From positions 300,910 to 364,909 of the forward strand of contig JAVCCK010000027.1 of assembly GCA_030765525.1 (NCBI GenBank): a stretch of 64,000 nt of DNA. The letters are read 5' to 3'. Below, one piece after another: positions 18,122 to 27,937 of the stretch; the stretch's first letter is position 1; every line of letters starts with the position of its first letter. A model generated the notes under the pieces. It saw nothing but the letters and a program-made list of their open reading frames with translations, did no database searches and had not been told where the DNA came from. The position numbers and the translations under genes are program-made. Origin of the DNA: Candidatus Lernaella stagnicola (lineage in GTDB: Bacteria > Lernaellota > Lernaellaia > Lernaellales > Lernaellaceae).

Positions 18122-18661
18122 TTATCGTCTCGAGAATCGTTCGGAAAGCTTGGTGCGGCAGGAACTGCAAAATTCGGCGGATTTCTGGTCGACGTCTTCC
18201 ACGTAGGTGGATGAACGCATGACGCAAACCGGGTCGTAGCAGTGAACGAGGCCGAAGGTGTGGCCCAATTCGTGCACCGTCTCCTTCTCGATGCGCTCGG
18301 CATAGAGCGGCGGGTCGTGGCGCAGCCCATAGAACTCGTTGTGCAGTCGATAGGTCGAAAGGATGGCGCCGAGGCCCTGTAGTTGGGCCTCCCCGAACAC
18401 AAATGTGAAGATGGGCAGGAAGAGATCGGCTTCCGTCACGCCGACGATACGCCGGGCGTCGGACGGGGGGTCCTTGATGATTTCCATCAGCAGTTTGGAA
18501 ACATGGTACTGGTTGCGCGTGCGGTCGAAGGCGTAGGCAATGTCGCGCAGCCCCGGGCCGATGGTGCTCGGCAGGCCGAAGGCGCGCTCGATGGCGGCGC
18601 TCATGACGTCCAGTACTACCGGCGCCACCTGCCCCAACGGCATCAGGTAGACAAGCGTCAT
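18122..18661 (-). CDS. amzA: Archaemetzincin-family zinc metalloprotease
   Basis: A 179-residue soluble protein with the full archaemetzincin signature: HELGHTFGLVHC (HExxHxxGxxHC), then four residues, CVM, and CSSC about 16 residues further on. The three His bind the catalytic zinc, the Glu is the general base, and the four Cys form a second, structural zinc site. The length is normal for the family (~180). It starts 6 bp after the stop of the sigma-54 regulator, suggesting co-transcription with the kinase/regulator pair, which is unusual company. The physiological substrate of bacterial archaemetzincins is unknown. Confidence 0.93.
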   Translation of the reverse strand: MTLVYLMPLGQVAPVVLDVMSAAIERAFGLPSTIGPGLRDIAYAFDRTRNQYHVSKLLMEIIKDPPSDARRIVGVTEADLFLPIFTFVFGEAQLQGLGAILSTYRLHNEFYGLRHDPPLYAERIEKETVHELGHTFGLVHCYDPVCVMRSSTYVEDVDQKSAEFCSSCRTKLSERFSRR

Positions 18662-18667
18662 CGGCCT

Positions 18668-20034
<1,367 letters not shown>

Positions 20035-20038
<4 letters not shown>

Positions 20039-21783
20039 TCCTCGGCTCCTTCGTTAGAAGTTGGCGGTGAGATCGCTTCTTCCGGCGCCACCAGACCGCT
20101 CGGGACGGCGTCCGGCCCACCGATCTCAAACTTTTCGGTGGGTCCGCTGCGCGGCAGCGTGATCACAAACGTGGTGCCTTCGCCCACACGGGATCTCACC
20201 ACGATGTCGCCGTCGTGCGATTTCACGATTCCGTACACGACCGAGAGCCCCATACCGATGTTCTTCTTCGTGTCTTTGGCGGAGAAGAAGGGCTCGAAAA
20301 TGCGGGGCAGCACGTGTTCCGGGATACCCTTGCCGGTGTCGACCACCCGCATGGTCACCGCGGCCTTGGCGTCGAAGTCGACTTCGATGGTCAGCTTTCC
20401 GCCTTTGGGCATGGCGTCCAGGGCGTTGACTATCAGCGCGACGAGCATTTGCTGCAAGCCGCTGGCATCGCAATAGATCTTGTCGTCGCCGTGGCGAACG
20501 ATTTCCTTGGTCAAGGCGACGCTTTTCATGTCGGCGGTGTGTTTGATCAGGGCGATGCTCTTATCGATGATCGCCGAAACGCTTTCCCACCGGAACTCGC
20601 CGAACGATGACTTCGAAAACATCAGCAGGTTCTTGACGATCTCGCCGCAGCGCTTCACCTCCCCGGCCGAAAGGTCGAGATACTGGTGAATCTTCTCGCC
20701 CTGGGTGGGCGGCGTTTCCTCGCGACCCAGCAGCTTCATGGTGAGCTTCAAGTAGCTCAGCACGCCGGATAGCGGGTTGTTGAGTTCGTGGGCGACCATC
20801 GCCGAGAGCTTGCCCAGCGACGCCATTTTTTCGGAAATCAACACGCTTTCGTGCGCCTTTTCCAACTCCTCGGTACGCTCGAGCACTTTTTGCTCCAGCG
20901 TGCGGCTCCATTCCAGAAGCGATTCCCGCGCCTCGGAAACCCGCTGCACCATCAGGCGGAACGACTTGGCCATCTGGCCGATTTCGTCGTCGGACGCGGT
21001 GGGTAGCTCCACGCTGAAGTCACCCTCGGCGATGGCCGTGGTGGCACCGGTCAGTTGCTTGATGGGCCGCATGAGGTAGCGCGAGACGATCAGCGCGAAA
21101 ACCGCCACCGCGAACACCGTGACCAGCAAGAAGATCACGAGGAACCACAAATCGGCGTAGAAGGGCGCGAGTATTTCATCCTCGAAAACCGCCACGACGA
21201 TGATCCAGTCGTAGGGTTTGAAGTAACCGAATTTCGCGATTTTACCGCGAGGCGTGCCGTGTTCGTCCGGCCACGGATAGCGCAGGGTCTTGACCGCGCC
21301 GGGTTGCATGCCGCCGGTCCGGTCCCGGATTTTCAGCAATTCGGAAATGCCCGTGTCCAGCTTGAATAGGTTCATGCGTTCGAGCTGCGGGTGAACCTGG
21401 AACACGCCCTTGGAATCCAGCACGTAGGCGTAACCGGTGTCGCCGACCTGGATGCTGCGGATCAATTCGCGCAACGTCAAGAACCGGTCGCCTTCCTGCC
21501 AGGCGGGCGAAGCGCCGGTTTGGGTATCGACTTGCGCCACCGAGGTCTCGCGAATGCGGTCCAACGCCTCCTGCGCCTCGCAAGCCAGCGCGATCATCTT
21601 AATAATGCGCTCGAGTTCGCTTTCGGCGCTGCGCAGGCTCACCTGGCGCAAATCGCGCAGGCTCCACGCCGCAAAGCCGATTATGGGCAGCAGCGACACG
21701 AGTAAAAACATCAGCGTCAGCTTTTGCCCAAACCGCCCGCGCGGCAATCCGAGTATCTTTTTTCTGCCTTTTTCTTCCGTCAT
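20035..21783 (-). CDS. Cache/HAMP sensor histidine kinase (NtrB-like partner)
   Basis: 582 residues from the ATG at 21783. A TTG at 21828 with AAGAAGG upstream would add 15 residues and is a real alternative. One membrane segment near residue 25, then a periplasmic Cache-like sensor (GDTGYAYVLDSKGVFQVHP), a second membrane segment near residue 225, a HAMP domain, a coiled coil, the HisKA box AMVAHELNNPLSGVLSYL with the phosphorylated His, and an HATPase domain (GKGIPEHVLPRIFEPFFSAK, GMGLSVVYGIVKSHDG). It senses an external small molecule, unidentified, and phosphorylates the NtrC-type regulator encoded directly downstream. Confidence 0.93.
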
Positions 21784-22073
21784 GTTGATCCGGCGACGTT
21801 GCGCATACACCACGCGTTTCCAACCCAAAAACCTTCTTTTCGTACCACAGTTAGAACCCTATGGGTAGGCGCTCCGCGACGCGGACTGCCTAGATGAGGC
21901 CCGTTTGGCACCTGTCGAAATGATGTCCGTCGCCGCCAAGGCCATCACGCCTAACAACCTCAACAACGCACCGTTTTTGAGACGTCATGTTTTTGCCGAT
22001 TCCGGAAAGCGCGTCGCTATACTATCATTCGGTGTTTCGCGCATCCGGCTGTTGCACAAGGAGAGTTCGGAGC

Positions 22074-24833
22074 ATGCACATCTTCTCACCGCGAAGTTGG
22101 ACGGCGGCCATCCTGATCGTGACGGCTTTTGCCGCCATCACCCAAGCCGCCGGAATGAGCGTTCACTGCGAAGTAAGCACCCGCGCCGCCCACTATTTCG
22201 ACTTCGACCAATACCCCGCCTATCGCGATATCGTGCAAGCGCACCCCGAAGCCTATCAGGCCGGATCTCCCTTCCCCGATTGGGGCTACGCCTTCGGGTA
22301 TCACGACCCTTCCGAGGACGCCCATTGGCCTCCTTTTCTGATCACCTTCGCCGAATACATTCACGATACCTATCCCAAGCCCTGGGACGAAGATACGAAA
22401 AAACTCGTGGCATTCCTCGCGGGCGTAATTTCCCACGCCAATGCCGACCTGGATTGGCACGGGCTCGGCGGCGTGGACGAGGGCACCATCGACGTGATGT
22501 CCGAGCAGGAATTCCACGGTGACTGGAACGCCGCGCACGGCATCGCCGACACCGGCGGCGAATTCATCGACCGCTACGAGCGCGACATGGACTGGCTGGA
22601 ACTGCGCTGGTATTTCCCCTTCGCGGACATCGTCGCGGTGTACGAGCGCTACGGCTACGAGCCCGGGTACATCACCGAAGAAGTGTTGCGACCGCGCACC
22701 TTCATGCTCTTTCTCGGCGCGCTGGCCAATCGCCTCGGCGGCTGGCTGCTCTACCCCGATTACGCGCGGCAGTCGCCCTTTTTGGTCGAGGAACTCAACG
22801 ATTATTTCATCGGCGGCCTCGACGGCATGGCGATCCGTGTGATGTGGCAATGGTGGGATTACTTCACGATCATCGAGGAAGGCGGTTCCGACGCGCTGTC
22901 GCCCGCCGTGGCGTGGGGGGAAGTGGAGCGACACGAAAACCCGCTGCTGCCTCCTCTCGAACAACTGCTCTTCGTCGCCAACCTCGCCGACATCGAAATT
23001 GAACGAGGCGAGCGCGGCGTGACTTACATCGCCCGCTTGCCCCGCCCCCTGGTGCGCAACGACCAGATCGATAAGCCCGACATCGAGCCGGTAACGCCGG
23101 CCGTGTCTTGGTTCGCCGACGAACCGTACCGCTACGTGGGGCACCGCTTCGCGCGCGGCGATTTCAACGGCGACGGCACAGCCGATCTGGCCCTGGGCGG
23201 ACACGGCTACGGCGAGCCGGGCCTGCCGCAACTGGGCGAGGTGTACGTGTTTTTCGGCGGTGCGCCGCTTCTCGGCGAGGTGTCAATCGAGGAAGCCGAT
23301 CTCGTGCTGCAAGGTGGTGAATCCCACGGCCGCTTCGGCTGGCAATTGGCCGTCGTCGATCTCAACCGCGACGGCGTGGCCGACCTTGCCGTCTCGACGC
23401 CCACCACCCAAGCCGACGCTACGGAATACCGGGGCGAAGTGTCGGTGTTCTTCGGCGGCGGCGATTTCGGCGGCGAGCCCGACATCATCGTGGCGGCGGC
23501 GGAAACCTACGCCAACCTCGGCCACAGCCTCGCCGGGGGCGACCTTAACGGCGACGGGTTCGCGGATTTGATCGTCGGTTCGCCTTATGCGCGAAGCAGC
23601 GGCTCGCAAAACGGGTTGGCTCTCGTGTTTTTCAGCGGCCTGGCGGCGGGGACGTACTCTCCTGCCGACGCCGATTGGCTTGTCTTTGGCGAGCAGCCCT
23701 ACGATTGGTTCGGGTACGCCCTCGGACACTACGAAACGCCGACCGGCAGGCGCATGCTCGTGGTCGGCGCGCCGGGGTGCGACACCGACGACCGGCAGGC
23801 CACCGGCACGCTCTACGCCTACGACTTCACCGGCGCGATCCCGACGGAAGCGTTTCTGGAACTCAGCGGCCGCGACGAATTCGACAAGGTCGGAAGCGCC
23901 TTCACCTTCGGCGCGTACTACGGAGACGGTGAGCCGTGGCTCGCGGTCGCCGCCCCAACCCGCAGCGACGGAAGCCTGACCCACACCGGAGCCGTGTATT
24001 TGCTTCAACTCTCGTGGCTCGCCGGTGCGCAATCGATCGACGACTTCGCCGGCGCACAAATTCTGTTCGGCGAAGCAAACTGGTCGCGGCTCGGCCGCCG
24101 TTTGGTCACCGGCGACGCCAACGCCGACGGCACGGACGATCTGTTGATCGTCCAACCGTGGCACGGCACATGGACCAAACGCATGGTCGGGACCGCCTAT
24201 CTCTATCTTGGAGGGCCGGGTTTTCTGGGCGACCACACTCTCGCCGACGCCACGTGGACGATCCCCGGCCAAACCCATCAGGCAATGCTCGGCGACGCGG
24301 CGCACATGTGGGATGTCGACGGTGACGGCCACGACGATGTGCTGCTCGGCGCCCCCCGCGATTCCCGCCACGCCAGGCACGGCGGCACTGCCAATATCTA
24401 CCTCGCCCCGGTGCCGCGCCCGGCTGTCCTCACCCCGGCCGTGGCCTCTCCCGGCGACGAAGGGCGCTTCACGTTGACGGGAGCCGGCTTCTTCAACGGA
24501 GAGCTGACCCTGACCTTGGGCGGCGGCGACGTCCTGAAGCCGCGCAACGTGCAGATTGAAAACGTCGAAACCGTATCCTTCGATTTGCGGATTCCCGCCC
24601 GCGCACCGCTGGGCGCGTACGAACTGACGATGGAAAACGTCTTCGGCCAAGGCTTGCTGCCCGACGCCCTGACCTTGGTGGACGACCCACCCGCCGATGA
24701 TGATGACGATGACGACGACGATGATAACGACGATCATGATGACGACGATGACGATGACAATGACGATGACACGGTCGACTACACGATTCACGGCGGAGAC
24801 GAAAACAACAAGGAAGACGGCTGCGGTTTCTGA
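22074..24833 (+). CDS. Secreted zinc-phospholipase C/D-like protein with FG-GAP propeller and poly-Asp tail (GPI-PLD-like)
   Basis: 919 residues from the ATG at 22074 (AAGGAG upstream; a longer frame from 21987 lacks a ribosome site). The signal peptide ends around residue 25. The mature start GMSVHCEVSTRAAHYF matches the zinc-dependent phospholipase C/D domain of GPI-specific phospholipase D, with HANADLDWHG as a further metal-ligand segment (~residue 122). Residues ~350-790 hold six or seven FG-GAP repeats (GDFNGDGTADLALGG, VDLNRDGVADLAVS and similar), the same architecture as vertebrate GPI-PLD. A TIG/IPT-like domain follows (residues ~785-875). The last ~45 residues are Asp-rich and end in DGCGF with no membrane helix. 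Lipid substrate unknown. Confidence 0.85.
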   Translation: MHIFSPRSWTAAILIVTAFAAITQAAGMSVHCEVSTRAAHYFDFDQYPAYRDIVQAHPEAYQAGSPFPDWGYAFGYHDPSEDAHWPPFLITFAEYIHDTYPKPWDEDTKKLVAFLAGVISHANADLDWHGLGGVDEGTIDVMSEQEFHGDWNAAHGIADTGGEFIDRYERDMDWLELRWYFPFADIVAVYERYGYEPGYITEEVLRPRTFMLFLGALANRLGGWLLYPDYARQSPFLVEELNDYFIGGLDGMAIRVMWQWWDYFTIIEEGGSDALSPAVAWGEVERHENPLLPPLEQLLFVANLADIEIERGERGVTYIARLPRPLVRNDQIDKPDIEPVTPAVSWFADEPYRYVGHRFARGDFNGDGTADLALGGHGYGEPGLPQLGEVYVFFGGAPLLGEVSIEEADLVLQGGESHGRFGWQLAVVDLNRDGVADLAVSTPTTQADATEYRGEVSVFFGGGDFGGEPDIIVAAAETYANLGHSLAGGDLNGDGFADLIVGSPYARSSGSQNGLALVFFSGLAAGTYSPADADWLVFGEQPYDWFGYALGHYETPTGRRMLVVGAPGCDTDDRQATGTLYAYDFTGAIPTEAFLELSGRDEFDKVGSAFTFGAYYGDGEPWLAVAAPTRSDGSLTHTGAVYLLQLSWLAGAQSIDDFAGAQILFGEANWSRLGRRLVTGDANADGTDDLLIVQPWHGTWTKRMVGTAYLYLGGPGFLGDHTLADATWTIPGQTHQAMLGDAAHMWDVDGDGHDDVLLGAPRDSRHARHGGTANIYLAPVPRPAVLTPAVASPGDEGRFTLTGAGFFNGELTLTLGGGDVLKPRNVQIENVETVSFDLRIPARAPLGAYELTMENVFGQGLLPDALTLVDDPPADDDDDDDDDDNDDHDDDDDDDNDDDTVDYTIHGGDENNKEDGCGF

Positions 24834-24886
24834 GATGGACGCGCCGCCGCACACTCGCCGCGCGCTCGCTGCATAACATCGCCTGA

Positions 24887-24915
24887 TTGACGCAACGCAT
24901 GTGCTCGCCTAATAT
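24887..24915 (+). promoter_or_regulatory. Sigma-70-type promoter for the 24952 operon
   Basis: TTGACG (24887-24892) and TAATAT (24910-24915) are 17 bases apart, 37 bases before the ATG at 24952. It would drive the two module lipoproteins and the TonB receptor as one transcript separate from the phospholipase-like gene. Confidence 0.5.
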
Positions 24916-24951
24916 GCCCGCCGAGACATAAATACACAAAACGGATGGCGC

Positions 24952-25458
24952 ATGCGTCGCGTATTGATGATCTGCATAACCCTGGCCTGGTTGGCGGCCC
25001 TACCGGCGTGCGGGCCCGGTTGGGAAGGGTATGACGACCAATACTCCGACCCCGGTCCGGTTCCCGCCGAGCCCTGGGAAGGCGAGGAAAGCATCTTCGT
25101 CGAATTGGCTGATACCAGCGTGGAAGTGCCGCTGGCGGGCCTGGATACGCGCGACTACCTCGGCGTGCGTGCCGTGCTGATGGCTGATTTGATCGTCGCC
25201 TCCGGCCTGACGCCGAATCCCGAATCGTACTGGTACGATTTCACCGCCACCGACGGTTACAACCTTTTTCGCAAGCGTTACGAGGACGCGACGTTACTGC
25301 CGAGTTGGGCGGAAATGACGGTCGGATACTTGTACTTCGACGCACGTTACGACGATTTAGCCGCGGGCTGGAGTCAATACCCCTGGGGCAGCGCGCTTTC
25401 GGCTTATCAAATCAAGTGGATGAACGGCGGCACGATCACGCTGCTGCCCGTCGAGTAA
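24952..25458 (+). CDS. Small lipoprotein made of one copy of the shared module
   Basis: 168 residues with signal peptide and lipobox LPAC (Cys20), followed by a short acidic linker without a long Asp run. The mature part is a single copy of the module seen twice in the 17006 protein: VEVPLAGLDTRDYLGVRAV, then YDFTATDGYNLF, then MTVGYLYFDARYDD and the closing MNGGTITLLP. No enzyme motif or family name is recognised. It ends 16 bp before the diheme lipoprotein and probably shares its transcript, so it may be an accessory subunit of that receptor system. Confidence 0.78.
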   Translation: MRRVLMICITLAWLAALPACGPGWEGYDDQYSDPGPVPAEPWEGEESIFVELADTSVEVPLAGLDTRDYLGVRAVLMADLIVASGLTPNPESYWYDFTATDGYNLFRKRYEDATLLPSWAEMTVGYLYFDARYDDLAAGWSQYPWGSALSAYQIKWMNGGTITLLPVE

Positions 25459-25474
25459 CATCATGAGGTATGCA

Positions 25475-27937
25475 ATGAGAAGCTTGGTTCGGTTGTTCTT
25501 GATTCTCTCGCTGTGTTTCGCCCTCGCCTTCGTATTGGGCTGCGCCGAGAAAAGCTCCGGCAACGACGATGACGACGACGAAGGCGACGACGACACGCCG
25601 CCCGAATCCGGCGTCGGCTCCTACACCATCCACTTGAATATGGTCGCCACATTGATCGGTGAAAGCCTCGAGCCCACCGGCCGCGAAGTCTACGACGCCG
25701 CCGGCGACACGGCCAACGTGGAGGCCATCGCTCTGCAAGATTACCTCGCCGCGCTGACGCCTTTTGCCGAAGATGCCGACGGCTTCGACTACCTCTTTCT
25801 AACCGAATTCGAAGACGAGCAGGTCGGCCCGATTTCCTATGCCGACCTCGCCGATGCCGTCTTTTATGAAGACACCGCGGCCGCCGCGCTCTGCCTGGGC
25901 TTCCTCAGCGCGGGCCACGAGACGCAAAGCCTGTGCGGGCTCGAACTCGGCTGGATCGTCACCGTGCCGCAAACCGACGCCTTCGATTTCGTCGCGCTGT
26001 CCGACCTCAACACGCGCACCGGCGAGACGCCCGACCATTTGGGCGAGACCGTCGCCGTGCAGGCCATCGTGCATACGGGCACGAACACCGTGGTGTCGGG
26101 AACCTACGTCAAAGCCTATCTGCAGCAGGACGGCTACGGCGTGAAAGTGTTCGCCGACGCGGGCGCGACCGAAACCAACCAGGGCTACGACGGGCAACTG
26201 GTGACCGACATCGAAACCTTCATCGGCGACGAAGTGTTCGTGCTGGGCCGCGTCACGGTGCACGACGGCATGATCGAACTCGTGCCCAAAAGCGGCTACC
26301 ACCTCGCGGTGGTGTCGATCGGTAATGACGTCGCGGCCCCGTCAACATTGACGATCGACGAACTCGCGGCCGATCGCTATCGCTACGCTGCCGCGTTGGT
26401 GCGACTCAACGACGTGGAGATCGTCGACGTCAATCCGGACATCCCCACGACCGACTGGCCGATGTACGGCACGAAGTCGAAGGACATCTCGATTCGCCAC
26501 ACGAGCGGCGGCGCGAAAATGGTGCTGCCGGTTTACGAGAACACCGGCCTGCCCGGTTCGGACAAACCGGCGGCGGGCTTCGATCTAGCCGGCGCATTTG
26601 AAGTGAGCGGCAGTTCGAATCAGGTCTACCCGCGGCGCATCGAGGATATCAATCCCTCGGCCGAACGCCTGGCGGGACAGATCAAAGTCAGCATCAACGG
26701 CGAAAACAAAAGCGCCGTCCTGCAACTGGACGACTTCCCCACGGGCTTGCAGCCCATCGGCGACGGCGGCGCGTTGGTGCCGGTTGTGTCGCTGGCCGAA
26801 ATCATCCGCACGGCGGGACTGACGCGCAACCCGCGGGTCATGACCTTCAAACCCGTTGCCTACGACGACCGCCAACCCTTCCAAACCGCCATCTGGGAAG
26901 AGATGAAAAGCGGTATGGTGTACCAGGGCACGCGGGGAAGCGCCGACCAGCCGGACCCGATGCTCAACAGTTACTTCTGGCCACAGATGGGCCTCTCGGA
27001 TATCTACTACCTCAACGGCGTCAACCGGGTCGCGGGTTTCCGGACCGTCGAACCGCCCGAAGAAGGCGAAGCGGATTACGGCGAGGGCATGACGCTGATC
27101 ATCAACGGCACGTCCTTCGCCGTCCCCTTTGAAGGGTTGACCAAAACCGAATACGACGGTCAGGAAGCCATCGCGGTTTCGCAACTGATCAGCGACGGAG
27201 TGATCGAGCTGTTCACCATGAGCGGCAGCTTCACGACCGATCAAATCAAGCTGCTGTACGACTACCGCTTCGTGAATCAAGGTGGCAACGAAGACGTTGT
27301 GGTGCGCTTTGCGGACCTGGCCGGCGGCTACTTGCTGCTCGGCGACGACCCGCGGATCGTCTTCCCCGAACTGGGCGATTCCTACACGCTGGATGAGGTG
27401 CTCACCGTCGATATGATGCGCTACATTCAGGTGGAATTCGGTGACGGCAGCGACCCCGTCGTCGTTTACTTGCGCGATTGCGACACCGAATCGGTCGAAA
27501 ACGACGCCGGCGAGACGGTCGAAGCTGTCTTCTACGACACAGTTGCCGTCGCGGCCGGCATCGAAGACACCGATTTCAACAAGTATCTCTACGATTACTG
27601 GCTCGTCTCCGCCGACGAATTCGTCTCCACCTGGAGCTACGGCCACGGCCACTTCGACCACCTGTACATCATCCCGTATGAGAATAGCGGCTTCACCACC
27701 GACTTCGGCGAGCACAGCGTCGGCGCCTACGGCGGCCGAGCTTCGACCAAAGCCGTGTACGAAATCCAACTCGCCGAGGTGCCGCGGGAAGCGCCCTCGA
27801 TTCCGGTCGTCAGCATGCTCGACGGCGAAACCGTTATCTGGGGCACCGACGCCAACACCTGCGAAGGCTGCCACTGGAAAAGCGGCGAACTGCACTTGGA
27901 GGAAATCAACTGCTACTCCTGCCACGCCGAACCCTGA
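25475..27937 (+). CDS. Multi-module lipoprotein with C-terminal diheme c motifs
   Basis: 820 residues. The ATG at 25475 is preferred (GAGG 6 bases upstream); 25463 is an in-frame alternative. Lipobox VLGC (Cys23) is followed by a short acidic spacer. Next come an N-terminal module, an OB-fold-like segment (ETVAVQAIVHTGTNTVVSGT to EVFVLGRVTVHDGMIELVPK, residues ~190-285), then about three further module-like units (for example VPFEGLTKTEYDGQEAIAVS). The last ~30 residues contain CEGCH and CYSCH, two haem-c attachment motifs. It is therefore probably an outer-membrane-anchored cytochrome. The stop overlaps the apparent CTG start of the TonB receptor, so the two likely work together in uptake or reduction of a metal or cofactor. 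Confidence 0.8.
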   Translation: MRSLVRLFLILSLCFALAFVLGCAEKSSGNDDDDDEGDDDTPPESGVGSYTIHLNMVATLIGESLEPTGREVYDAAGDTANVEAIALQDYLAALTPFAEDADGFDYLFLTEFEDEQVGPISYADLADAVFYEDTAAAALCLGFLSAGHETQSLCGLELGWIVTVPQTDAFDFVALSDLNTRTGETPDHLGETVAVQAIVHTGTNTVVSGTYVKAYLQQDGYGVKVFADAGATETNQGYDGQLVTDIETFIGDEVFVLGRVTVHDGMIELVPKSGYHLAVVSIGNDVAAPSTLTIDELAADRYRYAAALVRLNDVEIVDVNPDIPTTDWPMYGTKSKDISIRHTSGGAKMVLPVYENTGLPGSDKPAAGFDLAGAFEVSGSSNQVYPRRIEDINPSAERLAGQIKVSINGENKSAVLQLDDFPTGLQPIGDGGALVPVVSLAEIIRTAGLTRNPRVMTFKPVAYDDRQPFQTAIWEEMKSGMVYQGTRGSADQPDPMLNSYFWPQMGLSDIYYLNGVNRVAGFRTVEPPEEGEADYGEGMTLIINGTSFAVPFEGLTKTEYDGQEAIAVSQLISDGVIELFTMSGSFTTDQIKLLYDYRFVNQGGNEDVVVRFADLAGGYLLLGDDPRIVFPELGDSYTLDEVLTVDMMRYIQVEFGDGSDPVVVYLRDCDTESVENDAGETVEAVFYDTVAVAAGIEDTDFNKYLYDYWLVSADEFVSTWSYGHGHFDHLYIIPYENSGFTTDFGEHSVGAYGGRASTKAVYEIQLAEVPREAPSIPVVSMLDGETVIWGTDANTCEGCHWKSGELHLEEINCYSCHAEP

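Noticed and set aside
21905..22522. 205-codon plus-strand frame before the phospholipase-like gene
   Set aside because: Overlaps the real gene in another frame, Arg/Ser-rich, no ribosome site.
23283..24854. 523-codon minus-strand frame and the related 22086-23231 frame
   Set aside because: Both are antisense to the GPI-PLD-like gene, and one includes Val/Ile runs that are simply the antisense of the Asp tract.
26585..27925. 446-codon minus-strand frame
   Set aside because: Antisense to the diheme lipoprotein; no domain, no ribosome site.
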